In this document: piece by piece, positions 43,841 through 52,584 of the stretch
How positions within the stretch are numbered: the stretch's first letter is position 1
Layout of the letters: every line of letters begins with the position of its first letter
Assembly (NCBI GenBank): GCA_963664085.2
Contig: CAXXLO010000002.1
Span: 4,464,001 to 4,528,000, forward strand
Length of the DNA stretch: 64,000 bases
Source of the DNA: Bin5 sp022821545
GTDB taxonomy: Bacteria > Chloroflexota > Anaerolineae > Caldilineales > Caldilineaceae
Reading direction: 5' to 3'
Program-made: the position numbers and the translations under genes
Notes under the pieces: model-generated
The model's input: only the letters and a program-made list of their open reading frames with translations
Told to the model about the DNA's origin: nothing
The model's database searches: none

Positions 43841-44491
43841 TCAATCTCTCGCCGCCCAGACAATTCCCCTGCGCACGATTTCCCTGGCCTCCGGCACATT
43901 GAAATCACTGGCTACGTGTCCTAAGGAGCAGTAAAAGATCTTCCCCTGACCCCAGCGGCGCTTCCAGACGACCGGCATGACGGTCCCCTCGATCCAGGGC
44001 GCGTATTCCCCGGAAAACGTTGTCGTTGCAAGCACCTCGTTGCTGGGGTCGACGTGCAACAGATACTGCTCGCTGTGCATCGCAAAGTCGTTCAGACCTG
44101 AAGTGATTGGATCTCCGCGATCGACGATGTTGACGGTATAGTCGATGATATTCCCCGGGTGGGCTACCCACTGTCCGCCGACCATGAACTGATACTCGGT
44201 GTTCTGGCGAAAAGCGTCCGCCATTCCTCCATGCCAGCCGGCAAAGCCTGTCCCGCCGGCGATCGTGTCCAGCAGGCCTTTCTCCTGCTCTTTGGTAATG
44301 GAACTCATCGTATATACTTGCGTGATGACATCGTAGGCGGCCATGCGCTTCGCGTCCGTGTAAATGTCGAGGGAGGTCTCGACGTCCACGTCGAAGCCGG
44401 CCTCCTTGATCAACGGCGCGAATATCTCCACGCACTGCTTCGGTTCGTGACCTTCCCAGCCACCCCACACCATTAACGATCTCTTCGCCAT
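43841..44491 (-). CDS. ThuA-domain protein (trehalose-utilisation/GATase1-like)
   Basis: A 216-residue protein with the ThuA fold, related to class I glutamine amidotransferases: LMVWGGWEGHEPKQCVEIF, then GTGFAGWHGGMADAFR, then FSLGHVASDFN-like CSLGHVASD. The catalytic Cys of true amidotransferases is not evident. ThuA proteins act in trehalose and related disaccharide use, but their reaction is unproven. ATG 44491 has AAGGAG 10 nt upstream; the frame is open for 54 further codons without a better site. It forms a probable operon with the Gfo/Idh/MocA gene. Confidence 0.85.
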   Translation of the reverse strand: MAKRSLMVWGGWEGHEPKQCVEIFAPLIKEAGFDVDVETSLDIYTDAKRMAAYDVITQVYTMSSITKEQEKGLLDTIAGGTGFAGWHGGMADAFRQNTEYQFMVGGQWVAHPGNIIDYTVNIVDRGDPITSGLNDFAMHSEQYLLHVDPSNEVLATTTFSGEYAPWIEGTVMPVVWKRRWGQGKIFYCSLGHVASDFNVPEAREIVRRGIVWAARD

Positions 44492-44643
44492 CGGATTGTT
44501 ACTCCTTGTTGCTGAACCTGGTCGCGAATTCAGGTTGCCGGTCAGCGCTTCTTCACCGGCATGCATTCTCGTCATGTTGGCGTTCAGATGAACCGGCTTA
44601 CCGCTGCGGTCACCCTTTCGACGCGGTGAATGCCGTGACGGCA

Positions 44644-44672
44644 AGTATAGCACCCGTACAGAGAAGCTACAA
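44644..44672 (-). promoter_or_regulatory. promoter of the ThuA-Gfo/Idh operon
   Basis: On the minus strand TTGTAG (44667-44672), 17-nt spacer, TATACT (44644-44649), giving a leader of about 145 nt. The rest of the 44492-44852 gap shows only a short hairpin near 44816-44830 at the end of the P450 gene, perhaps its terminator. Confidence 0.5.
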
Positions 44673-44852
44673 TGAAAAGGCCCGACAGAATTGCCCGACA
44701 GAAGTGACTGATCGCCTCCATAAGGGATAGGTCATAGGGGGCATGCAGGCGTAGCGGTTCGCACATACCGGTTCAGTTGCAGTTTGGGAGTGGTTGCCGG
44801 CCGGCATTGTGAACCTGCGTCGAAGACGCAACCGGCCAGCTTTGGGGAAGGA

Positions 44853-46238
44853 TCAGCGAAGCTCGAACCGTAACGGCATACCGCCTTTGGGATGCAGCGT
44901 GATCTGCGGGTCCACCTGAGCGACATGGCCGTCGGGACTGCGAAGACGGAAGCGTTGGGCAATCGCGGCGGCTACCAAGACGCTCTCCGCAAGCGCGAAG
45001 CCTTCGCCGATGCACTGTCGCGGCCCGGCGCCAAAGGGAATGTAGGCGAAACGGTGTCGATCGGAGCTGTTTGCCGGACTGAACCTCTGCGGATCGAACT
45101 CCAGCGGCCTGCTCCATAGTTCCGGCGACCTGTGAGTAATGAAGGGGCAGAGGGTGATGACCGCGTTCTCAGGCGTGGAGAAGCCACCGATGACGTCGGC
45201 TTCGTTCCCCCATCGCGACAGGGCATAGGCAGGCGGATACAGGCGCATTGTTTCATCAAGCACTTGACGCGTAAAGACCAGTTTGGGAATGTCCTCAAAG
45301 GTCGGCATCCGGCCGTTCAATGTCCGGTCCACTTCATCCTGAACCTGCGCCTCAATCTCAGGGTATCTTCCCAGGCAATAGAAGAACCAGGTGAGAACGA
45401 GGGTTGTGGTCTCGTGTCCGGCGATGAGCAATGTGATGACTTCGTCGCGCAACTGCTTGACGTCCATGCCCTCGCCGGTCTCCTCATCGCGCGCCGACAA
45501 CAGCATTCCCATGAGATCGTTTCCCGGGGCTCCGGACTTCCGCCTCCGGTCTATCATGGAGTAGATCAGTCGATCTAGCCCGTTTATGTCTCGTGTAACA
45601 CGGCGAGTACTGGGCCAGAAAGGCACTCTCATCGTATACAGTGACATGGGCGAGACGACCATTTTGACAAAGAGCTCATTCAGCCTGCCAAAGGCGTCCC
45701 CCATATCGCGGGCTTCGCCGGTAAGGTCGACGCTGAACAGCGCTCTGCCCGCGATTTCCAAGGTCATTTCCATCATTTCGCGGTGGAAGGCGACCACCTC
45801 GCCGGCGCGAGCAGCCTGCTGCCACCGGGAAAATCGTCTCTCCGCGGCCGCCGTCATGATGCGGCCCATTTCCTGAATCTGACCACGGTGGAATGCAGGC
45901 TGGGCCAGCCGCCGCTGTCGCAGCCACGATTCTCCGTCATTGCTGAGAAGGCCTTTCCCGAGCAGCGGGTACAGTAGGAGGAAGGTGGGGTGGGGCAGCT
46001 TGGTGAAATTCTTGTAATTGTCTTGCAGAATATATTGGTAGTGGTCGGGGTGTACGAAGAGGTAGCCCCACATGCGGGCGAAGAAGCGGTATTTGGCTGC
46101 GGGACCTGCTTCGTCTACGAACTCTTGCATACAACGAAGCGGATTCCGCCGGAGACGGCTTGCGGTACCGAAGAATCGATTGGCTCTAGGAGAGGGTGGA
46201 CCCGGTCGCCGCTTCATTGAGACGACTGCGCTGACCAT
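44853..46238 (-). CDS. cytochrome P450
   Basis: A 461-residue soluble P450 monooxygenase with all core motifs: I-helix LLIAGHETTT, K-helix ETMR (ExxR), PERF-like FDPQRFSPA, and the heme loop FGAGPRQCIGEGFA with the proximal Cys. It resembles the CYP4/CYP102-like bacterial fatty-acid or terpenoid hydroxylases; the substrate is unknown, and no ferredoxin or reductase is adjacent. ATG 46238 has AAGGAG 8 nt upstream. It is preceded by a leader containing a hairpin and a 19-codon ORF (46271-46397), suggesting regulated expression. Confidence 0.93.
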   Translation of the reverse strand: MVSAVVSMKRRPGPPSPRANRFFGTASRLRRNPLRCMQEFVDEAGPAAKYRFFARMWGYLFVHPDHYQYILQDNYKNFTKLPHPTFLLLYPLLGKGLLSNDGESWLRQRRLAQPAFHRGQIQEMGRIMTAAAERRFSRWQQAARAGEVVAFHREMMEMTLEIAGRALFSVDLTGEARDMGDAFGRLNELFVKMVVSPMSLYTMRVPFWPSTRRVTRDINGLDRLIYSMIDRRRKSGAPGNDLMGMLLSARDEETGEGMDVKQLRDEVITLLIAGHETTTLVLTWFFYCLGRYPEIEAQVQDEVDRTLNGRMPTFEDIPKLVFTRQVLDETMRLYPPAYALSRWGNEADVIGGFSTPENAVITLCPFITHRSPELWSRPLEFDPQRFSPANSSDRHRFAYIPFGAGPRQCIGEGFALAESVLVAAAIAQRFRLRSPDGHVAQVDPQITLHPKGGMPLRFELR

Positions 46239-46270
46239 TAGATTCGCTCCTTAACGAAGGCTTCAAAGTA

Positions 46271-46297
46271 CAAGGCCCCGTCATCGACGGGGCCTTG
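46271..46297 (-). terminator. terminator-like hairpin between the leader ORF and the P450 gene
   Basis: A perfect 12-bp stem (46271-46282 with 46286-46297) and a 3-nt loop. The stem is followed on the minus strand by TACTTTG, only moderately U-rich. It lies 33 nt before the P450 start, so it would act as an attenuator or processing hairpin for the P450 transcript. Confidence 0.65.
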
Positions 46298-46321
46298 CAT
46301 CGTCTGGCCCGATAGCACTAT

Positions 46322-46381
46322 CTAGAGAGCAATCTCCAGAGGTGATGCTACCGGACCAGTACTGCTACTACAGCTATCCAT
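46322..46381 (-). CDS. 19-residue ORF in the P450 leader
   Basis: ATG 46381 to TAG 46322 encodes MDSCSSSTGPVASPLEIAL. It is preceded by AAGGAGGTGAT, an eleven-base match to the 16S anti-Shine-Dalgarno, with AGGAGG nine nt before the ATG, and by a strong promoter. It may be a leader peptide or a tiny precursor peptide next to a P450; it has no Tyr, Trp or His, the residues cross-linked in known P450-made peptides, so a leader peptide seems likelier. Confidence 0.5.
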   Translation of the reverse strand: MDSCSSSTGPVASPLEIAL

Positions 46382-46397
46382 AGGGCATCACCTCCTT
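46339..46397 (-). promoter_or_regulatory. Shine-Dalgarno-sequestering helix in the P450 leader
   Basis: The ribosome site sequence GAGGTGATGC (minus strand of 46385-46394) can pair perfectly over 10 bp with GCATCACCTC inside the 19-codon ORF (minus strand of 46339-46348), closing a 36-nt loop that includes the ATG. Open and closed forms would switch translation of the small ORF, and ribosome passage could change the downstream hairpin. Confidence 0.6.
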
Positions 46398-46416
46398 GTG
46401 TTAGAGATACGCCGAT

Positions 46417-46445
46417 AGTATTTCACATATTCTCCAGGTTGTCAA
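46417..46445 (-). promoter_or_regulatory. promoter of the P450 leader
   Basis: On the minus strand a perfect TTGACA (46440-46445), 17-nt spacer and AATACT (46417-46422). The transcript would start near 46410, about a dozen nt before the strong ribosome site. Confidence 0.6.
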
Positions 46446-46505
46446 ACTCAGGAGATTGAAGAAGTGAGGACCGCTTGCCGAAAGAGTGGAAAATGCGCGT
46501 TGATT

Positions 46506-46534
46506 TTGGAGGCGTAAACGTCAAAGCGTATAAT
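46506..46534 (+). promoter_or_regulatory. promoter of secD-secF
   Basis: A perfect TATAAT (46529-46534) with TTGGAG (46506-46511) 17 nt upstream, about 105 bp before secD and divergent from the P450 promoter. Together with the P450 leader this accounts for most of the 46239-46641 gap. Confidence 0.5.
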
Positions 46535-46641
46535 GAATTGGATTGCGTTCCTGTACCGGCCAGAGATGTTTCATGTTGGATTGGCGCTGGTCGTTCAACA
46601 AGGTTACGCAACGCATATCGTGCAATTCGTAAAGGCTACTC

Positions 46642-48042
46642 ATGCGCAATCAACTTACCTACGTAGCGCTGATCTTTATCTTGTTCGCGGGCTCCATGTT
46701 TGTGGCGCTCCCGATCGACCATCCCGTCTGGCTGGAAGAAGGGCTGGCTCCGGGCCCTGACACGCAGCGCGACATTCGTGAGCTGACGTTGGGGCTGGAC
46801 CTGAAGGGGGGGACCCAAGTCTTGCTGGAGGCAGAGATCAGCGAGGACCAGCCCCTGCCTGAAGACGCCCTCAATTCGGCCAAGATTATCGTTGAGCAGA
46901 GGGTAAATGGACTGGGGCTGGCGGAGCCTACAGTCCAGTTGCAGGGTGAGACCCGCATGATCGTCGAACTGCCAGGTGTCAAGAATCCAGACCAGGCCAT
47001 CGAGACGATACGTTCCACCGGCCAGCTGGAGTTTGTGGATCTTGGAGGGAGTCCGGTCCGACCCGATGACTTCATCAATACGACCAACCGGCCCAACGCG
47101 GTCGCGGCACTGCAGGAGGCCATCGGCGCCGGAGAGGCCGCGCCGCAGTCGATTCCATTCCCGGAAGCCGTATTTGAGACGATCATGACCGGCGACATAT
47201 TGCAAGCGGTCGTCGCCACACAGGACGAGTTTTCGTTCTGGCAGATCCAGTTCGATCTGAAGAGCGAGAGCAGCGGAGATTTCTTCACGTATACGCGCGA
47301 CAATATAGGCGAGGTCCTGGCGATAGTTTTGGACGGGCGCGTACTGTCGACACCGGTTATCAATGCGGCAATTAACGACAACGGCGTTATCACAGGAGAC
47401 TTTTCCCAGGACGAAGCTGAGAGCCTGGCGATTCAGATGCGCTACGGCGCGCTGCCGATACCGCTTGAAGTCGTAGATGTCCGCACAATTGGCGCCAGCC
47501 TCGGCCAGGACTCGATCGATCGCAGCTTACAGGCCGGGATCGTCGGCGGCGTCCTCGTGCTGCTGTTCATGGTCCTTCTCTACCGACTGCCCGGGTTTCT
47601 CGCCACGGTGGCACTGGCGATCTACGTTACCTTGAATTTAGCCATGTACAAGCTACTGCCGGTGACGCTCACGCTGCCGGGCATCGCCGGTTTCATTCTC
47701 TCCATCGGCATGGCTGTTGACGCCAATATCCTGATCTTTGAACGCATGAAAGAGGAACTTCGCAGCGGACGGTCACTGCGACTGGCAGTCGAGACCGGCT
47801 TCAGCCGGGCCTGGCCGGCGATCCGTGACGGAAACCTTTCGACGCTGATTTCATGCGCAGTACTCTACTGGTTTGGCAACAATTTTGGCGCCAGTGTGGT
47901 AAAGGGTTTCGCAATCACGCTCTCGGTTGGCGTGCTGCTGTCAATGTTCACCGCCGTATTCGTCACACGCACATTTATGCGAAGTTTTCTCTCGGGCCAG
48001 GGAGAAAAGCTCCATAGCAGCCGCGGGCTGCTGGGTTACTAG
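46642..48042 (+). CDS. secD: protein translocase subunit SecD
   Basis: A 466-residue subunit of the SecDF complex, which uses the proton gradient to help pull proteins through SecYEG. The N-terminal helix is followed by the motif GLDLKGGTQVLLE, the P1 periplasmic domain, and five C-terminal helices with GIAGFILSIGMAVDANILIFERMKEEL. Length is usual for SecD of Gram-positive and Chloroflexota type. ATG 46642 is preceded by AAAGG. secF follows after 138 bp. Confidence 0.95.
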   Translation: MRNQLTYVALIFILFAGSMFVALPIDHPVWLEEGLAPGPDTQRDIRELTLGLDLKGGTQVLLEAEISEDQPLPEDALNSAKIIVEQRVNGLGLAEPTVQLQGETRMIVELPGVKNPDQAIETIRSTGQLEFVDLGGSPVRPDDFINTTNRPNAVAALQEAIGAGEAAPQSIPFPEAVFETIMTGDILQAVVATQDEFSFWQIQFDLKSESSGDFFTYTRDNIGEVLAIVLDGRVLSTPVINAAINDNGVITGDFSQDEAESLAIQMRYGALPIPLEVVDVRTIGASLGQDSIDRSLQAGIVGGVLVLLFMVLLYRLPGFLATVALAIYVTLNLAMYKLLPVTLTLPGIAGFILSIGMAVDANILIFERMKEELRSGRSLRLAVETGFSRAWPAIRDGNLSTLISCAVLYWFGNNFGASVVKGFAITLSVGVLLSMFTAVFVTRTFMRSFLSGQGEKLHSSRGLLGY

Positions 48043-48180
48043 CGCCGGTTACGCCGGCCCTGGCGTATCTTTCCCGATGCGAGCCTTTGGGCAGACAGAG
48101 CAGGCAAACTGGAATCGCCCAAAGGGGCGGCCGCATCCTCCGATAGTGGGACAACAGCTGGCAAAACGAAAGAGCATCCT

Positions 48181-49128
48181 ATGTATCGCTTGGTTGAACG
48201 TCGAAAACTCTGGTTTCTGATTTCGTTGCTTGGAATCCTGCCGGGCATCCTCTTCATTGTTTGGAACCTCTCCACATCCGGCACTCTCCTGCCCTTAAGT
48301 ATCGATTACACAGGCGGTACGCAGTGGGAGATGCGATTTGCCGAGCCGGTCGCGCCGACCGAGCTGGGCAGCGTCTTCGTCGAAGCCGGATTCACCGACA
48401 CTAAGGCATTTCATGTCGACGACGACCGTACGGTTCAGGTCAAGTTCAAGAATATCGACCTGGCCCAGAAAGAGGTGATCGAGCAAGCGATTGTCGAACG
48501 ATTCGGTGAATTCGACGAGCGGCTCTACCGCAGCATTGGACCTGCCATCGGCGCGGAGGTGAGCCAAGCGGCCCTTCTGGCGGTGATTGCCGCTTCGATC
48601 CTGATTCTGGCCTACATTGCGCTTGCCTTCCGGGAGATATCACACCCGTTCCGATTCGGAGTCGCGGCCATCGCGGCACTGGTGCATGATGTCCTGATCA
48701 CAGTCTCCTTCCTTTCCATCATGAATCTGATCCTGGGCTGGGAGCTGGACGCCCTTTTCCTGACCGCCACGTTGACCGTCATCGGCTTCAGCGTCAACGA
48801 TACCATCGTCATTTTCGACAGAATTCGGGAAAACCTTCGCCGGCACCGTGGAGAGACGCTGTCGATGGTTGCGAACCGCAGCATCATCGAGACGGCGCAG
48901 CGTTCGATCGCAACCCAGGTAACTGCGCTCCTCGTGCTTGCGGCGATCCTGATCTTTGGCGGGAGCACATTGCGCATCTTCATGGCGACATTGATTGTCG
49001 GCCTCGTATCCGGTACTTACAGCTCCATCTTTACCGCCACCCCGCTCGTCGTTGCATGGGAGGAAGGCTCTCTTCTGCCCAGAGCAAGCAAGTCGGTCAG
49101 GGCGAGAGAACAGACCGCGGCCGCCTGA
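48181..49128 (+). CDS. secF: protein translocase subunit SecF
   Basis: A 315-residue partner of SecD with six helices: SIDYTGGTQWEMRF after helix 1, then the small periplasmic domain, then ALVHDVLITVSF and TVIGFSVNDTIVIFDRIRENLR, the SecF signature. The conserved Asp and Arg of the proton path are present. The 138-bp gap after secD holds no gene. Confidence 0.95.
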   Translation: MYRLVERRKLWFLISLLGILPGILFIVWNLSTSGTLLPLSIDYTGGTQWEMRFAEPVAPTELGSVFVEAGFTDTKAFHVDDDRTVQVKFKNIDLAQKEVIEQAIVERFGEFDERLYRSIGPAIGAEVSQAALLAVIAASILILAYIALAFREISHPFRFGVAAIAALVHDVLITVSFLSIMNLILGWELDALFLTATLTVIGFSVNDTIVIFDRIRENLRRHRGETLSMVANRSIIETAQRSIATQVTALLVLAAILIFGGSTLRIFMATLIVGLVSGTYSSIFTATPLVVAWEEGSLLPRASKSVRAREQTAAA

Positions 49129-49348
49129 CATAGAAGCAGTTCCGTTTCCGTGTTGCAACCTGTCTTGGCCAGGGCCGCCAGTCCCAAGGATTCATTTACG
49201 GATAGCTGCCCGCTCTTGCCGCAACTCTCGACCCGGTTGCCTTAGCGTTCCCCGGAACCGGATCCCAAGAGGTTCTGCCGCCAGGTTGTTTCAGGCCGGC
49301 GCCGAAGAACGCCCACAGACCACCGACTGAATCCAGGCTGCGCTGCGA

Positions 49349-50587
49349 ATGCCCAGAAGTACATTCGACAGGGCCTCAATGCCGGACTTTCCAAATGGAA
49401 CCAAATTGGATACCTTGCCGAGGCGCCTCGTGACGGTTCGAAAGCTGCTGTACGTTTTCCCGGCGTGGTGCCTGATCGCTTTCTTCCTATGCGGATTCGG
49501 GCCGCCGACTATGGTCGACCGGGACGTGGGGACGCGCCAGAGGTACACAGTCGGCCAGTTGGGTCAGATCCAGCAAGCGCAGGAGCCGCCGCCCGACATC
49601 AGCGCGGTGTCCGTCCTGGTACACGATTTCGAAACCGGTCGGATACTGATGAAGAAGGCGGAACATTTGCCGGTGCCGCCGGCAAGCCTGGTAAAACTGA
49701 TGACCGCCCTGCTCGTCCTGGAACAGGACCGTCTCTCGGACCCGGTCACAGTTCAACGGGCCGACCTGATTGGAGAGGCCGCGATGGGACTGAGGGCGGG
49801 GGAAGAGCTGCGCGTCGAGGAACTGCTTTGGGGGATGCTCATACCGAGTGGAAACGACGCCGCAATGGCTCTGGCCCGCCACCATTCCGGCCTGGTGGAG
49901 TCTTTCGTCGCCAACATGAATTTGAGGGCCGGCGACCTGGGCATGCACAGCACGCTGTTCCACAATCCCAACGGATTCGACGCCGACGGTCAGGTCAGCA
50001 GCGCCCATGATCTGTTGAAACTTATCAAACTGCTTTGGGAATATCCCCTCTTCCGCGAAATCGTCGGCACACCCGCGGCGACGGTGGCAAGTCACGAGCT
50101 TGTCTCAACGAATCGCCTTCTCGGGTCCTACCCCGGAATTAACGGAGTCAAGACCGGGACGACCTGGCAGAGCGGTCAGTCATTGATTGCCGGTCTGGAA
50201 GAAGACGGCCATCAGCTCTTTGCGCTGGTGCTGGGAAGTGTGGACCGCTACCAGGATATGAGACTGGTCTTGCAGGCCGTCCGGGGCAAATATAGCTGGG
50301 TCCCATTGCAGATGCAGGGGCGCCTAACGGCCCTGGACCGGCTTTTCGATGCGGAAGGAAACCGGTGGTTTCTGCGCGCCGATGGAATCGTTGCAGATCC
50401 AGCCGCGCTGGAGGCCGGTCCGTTATTTGAGGCATTGCTGTCAGGTTGGGAGCGCCAGGAGCTCCAGGTCTTCAGGCGACTTCATCCGCCGCCTTCAGGA
50501 ATGTGGACCACAGGAATGCCAGCCGGGGTCCTGGAATGGCGGCTAGGCGGCACATTGATAGCAACCCAGCGCCTTTATGTTGAGTAA
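49349..50587 (+). CDS. D-alanyl-D-alanine carboxypeptidase (PBP5-type)
   Basis: A 412-residue low-molecular-weight PBP that trims the peptidoglycan pentapeptide. After a hydrophobic signal segment (LLYVFPAWCLIAFFLCGFG) comes the catalytic domain: SLVK (SxxK) in PPASLVKLMTALL, SGN in LIPSGNDAA and KTG in GVKTGTTWQSG. The C-terminal 120 residues form a beta domain. The start is uncertain: ATG 49349 is outermost, ATG 49382 and GTG 49430 (better spaced GAGG site and a compact signal peptide) are alternatives in frame. Confidence 0.9.
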   Translation: MPRSTFDRASMPDFPNGTKLDTLPRRLVTVRKLLYVFPAWCLIAFFLCGFGPPTMVDRDVGTRQRYTVGQLGQIQQAQEPPPDISAVSVLVHDFETGRILMKKAEHLPVPPASLVKLMTALLVLEQDRLSDPVTVQRADLIGEAAMGLRAGEELRVEELLWGMLIPSGNDAAMALARHHSGLVESFVANMNLRAGDLGMHSTLFHNPNGFDADGQVSSAHDLLKLIKLLWEYPLFREIVGTPAATVASHELVSTNRLLGSYPGINGVKTGTTWQSGQSLIAGLEEDGHQLFALVLGSVDRYQDMRLVLQAVRGKYSWVPLQMQGRLTALDRLFDAEGNRWFLRADGIVADPAALEAGPLFEALLSGWERQELQVFRRLHPPPSGMWTTGMPAGVLEWRLGGTLIATQRLYVE

Positions 50588-50654
50588 AGTGACAGCGCAG
50601 CGTCACGTTGCCCTCCTCACTCGATAGCATTACGCTCTTGGTACCCAACGACAA

Positions 50655-51551
50655 ATGACTGAAGAACGGCTGCAAAAAGTACTGGCGACGGCTGGGATAG
50701 CCAGCCGCAGAGCAAGCGAAAAACTGATAACTTCCGGGCGCGTGCGCGTCGATGGAAATGTTGTCACGGCCCTGGGCACGAAAGTAGACCCTGAGAGAGT
50801 ATCGGTTACCGTTGATGGACAGCCGCTCCGGTTTTCGGAAAGCAACGTCTACTTCAGAGTCTACAAACCCAGGGGACTTCTAAGCGACATCGGCGGAAAC
50901 ACGCGCGGGCGCAGGACTGTTGCTCACCTGTTGCCTGGAAGCACGCCCCGCGTCTTTCCCGTTGGCCGGCTTGACCTGAACAGCGAGGGACTTGTCCTGT
51001 TGACCGACGACGGGGCGCTGACCAACAGACTTACGCACCCCCGCTTTGCGCATCCGAAGACGTACTATGTGCTGGTGGCGCACCGGCCTTCAACAGCTGC
51101 GCTTGTCCAGTTGCGGGAAGGGGTTGAACTGGACAGCGGCCGAACCGCACCGGCCAGCGTCGGAATTGCGGACAATCTGCCGGCCCGGCTGGTTCTCGAC
51201 AAAGGCGTGCAGAGTTTTGGGGCGGCAGCCGAGGATGGCTGGAAATCAGCGCCCCCCGATAAAGGTGTATGGTTGCGGATTGTCCTGCGCGAGGGGAAAA
51301 AGCGCCAGATCAGGCACATGGCAGCTGCGGTGGGAATCAGTTTGAGACGGCTCATTCGCTGGTCGATCGGTCCGCTGACGCTGGAGGGACTCGAGCCGGG
51401 AATGGCCAGGGCGCTGACACAGGGCGAGGTCGGCGCGCTCAAGCAGATGGTGGGCAAACGCCCTGACAGACGCCAGTCCGGATCGCGGCAGGGGAGGAGG
51501 GCCGACCGGTCGCGCTCGAGGCGGCGTTCTTCGCCGCGGAACAGGCGTTGA
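50655..51551 (+). CDS. pseudouridine synthase RluB-like
   Basis: A 298-residue RluB/RsuA-family enzyme. An N-terminal S4 RNA-binding domain (RLQKVLATAGIASRRASEKLI) is followed by the catalytic core with the nucleophilic Asp in GRLDLNSEGLVLLTDDG and the family motif LREGKKRQIRHM. It isomerises a uridine in ribosomal RNA, probably in the large subunit. The last 35 residues are an Arg/Ser-rich basic tail. It precedes cmk, a common bacterial order. Confidence 0.9.
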   Translation: MTEERLQKVLATAGIASRRASEKLITSGRVRVDGNVVTALGTKVDPERVSVTVDGQPLRFSESNVYFRVYKPRGLLSDIGGNTRGRRTVAHLLPGSTPRVFPVGRLDLNSEGLVLLTDDGALTNRLTHPRFAHPKTYYVLVAHRPSTAALVQLREGVELDSGRTAPASVGIADNLPARLVLDKGVQSFGAAAEDGWKSAPPDKGVWLRIVLREGKKRQIRHMAAAVGISLRRLIRWSIGPLTLEGLEPGMARALTQGEVGALKQMVGKRPDRRQSGSRQGRRADRSRSRRRSSPRNRR

Positions 51552-51736
51552 CCTCGTCGGTTTTCGCCAACCCAGTCTCCTGCAGACCCAGTAACGCGCC
51601 CTCAAACGGGTCCTGGCCCGCACGCTTTGCACTGTGTCCTAACTGTGTCTCAACTGCGTCCTAATGGACCCGATCGACGGACTGTCATCAGCGACGGTTG
51701 GCTGCGCTAACCGCTTCTCCTTCCCTGGAACAGACT

Positions 51737-52534
51737 GTGAATGCCATAACGATAGACGGGCCGGCAGCTTCAGGCAAGAGCACTGTCGGCTACATGGTTG
51801 GGCAGCGCCTGGGCTTTCTCTTCTTCGATACCGGCGTCATGTACCGGGCCGTCGCCTGGGCCATACTGGACAGAGGAATCGACAGCGCCGACGTCGGGGC
51901 TGTTGGACGCGTAGCCGGGCAGCTGCCCATAGGCGTCAAGGCGCCAGGAGCGGATGCGGGGGATGGCCGCCAGGCGACGATCCATGTCGGAGGACTGGAT
52001 GTGACCTGGTCTATACGCAGCCCAAGGGTCGACAGTATCGTTTCCGTCGTGGCCGCGAACCGTCTTGTCCGGGAGGCGTTGAGCCGCAAGCAGCGGCTTA
52101 TCGGCCTCGAGCACGGATCGGGCGCTGCAGAAAAGGCTGGCGTGGTGATGGTAGGACGGGACATTGGCACCGTCGTCCTGCCGGAAGCGCCGCTCAAGAT
52201 CTACCTGGAGGCCCCCCTGGAGGAGCGGGCGAGACGTCGTTTTCGCGAGCTTGTCGAACGGGGGAACGAGGCCGACTTTGCCAGGATACTGGATGACATG
52301 CGGCTCCGGGACCAGATTGATAGTGAGCGGGCGGTTGCGCCGCTGCGTCCCGCCCGCGACGCGTATCAGATCCGGACGGACGGCGTCTCCGCAGTGGAGG
52401 TCGTCGAACAGATACTCCCGCTCGCAGTCAAACACCTGGGCGTTGCTCCGTCTTCTCCCAGGAAACAGGGGCCTGCCGGCGATAGCAGTCCGGGCGCCGG
52501 ACGGGACTGTGGTATCATTGCAGGCAGTTTTTGA
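51737..52534 (+). CDS. cmk: cytidylate kinase
   Basis: A 265-residue CMP/dCMP kinase: P-loop GPAASGKSTVG, FFDTGVMYRAVAW, and the CMP-binding and LID motifs GRDIGTVVLP and RRFREL. Members are usually about 220-230 residues; the extra 30 residues at the end are Pro/Gly/Ser-rich and probably a non-functional extension. GTG 51737 starts two residues before the conserved ITIDGPAASGKST; an in-frame TTG at 51698 is possible. It follows the pseudouridine synthase by 185 bp. Confidence 0.92.
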   Translation: MNAITIDGPAASGKSTVGYMVGQRLGFLFFDTGVMYRAVAWAILDRGIDSADVGAVGRVAGQLPIGVKAPGADAGDGRQATIHVGGLDVTWSIRSPRVDSIVSVVAANRLVREALSRKQRLIGLEHGSGAAEKAGVVMVGRDIGTVVLPEAPLKIYLEAPLEERARRRFRELVERGNEADFARILDDMRLRDQIDSERAVAPLRPARDAYQIRTDGVSAVEVVEQILPLAVKHLGVAPSSPRKQGPAGDSSPGAGRDCGIIAGSF

Positions 52535-52584
52535 ATGTTCAAATTGGCTGCCGGCAGTTCTATTCAGCGCAAAGGGGTAGGGAA

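Noticed and set aside
42557..43924. 455-codon open frame on the plus strand
   Set aside because: Antisense to the Gfo/Idh/MocA gene; no family signature in the plus translation.
46385..46397. Plus-strand sequence resembling the 3' end of 16S rRNA
   Set aside because: It is simply the complement of a very strong Shine-Dalgarno on the minus strand; no other 16S sequence is present.
52450..52534. Pro/Gly-rich end of cmk considered as a separate small gene or repeat
   Set aside because: It is continuous with cmk and has no ribosome site of its own; no second copy was seen in the window.
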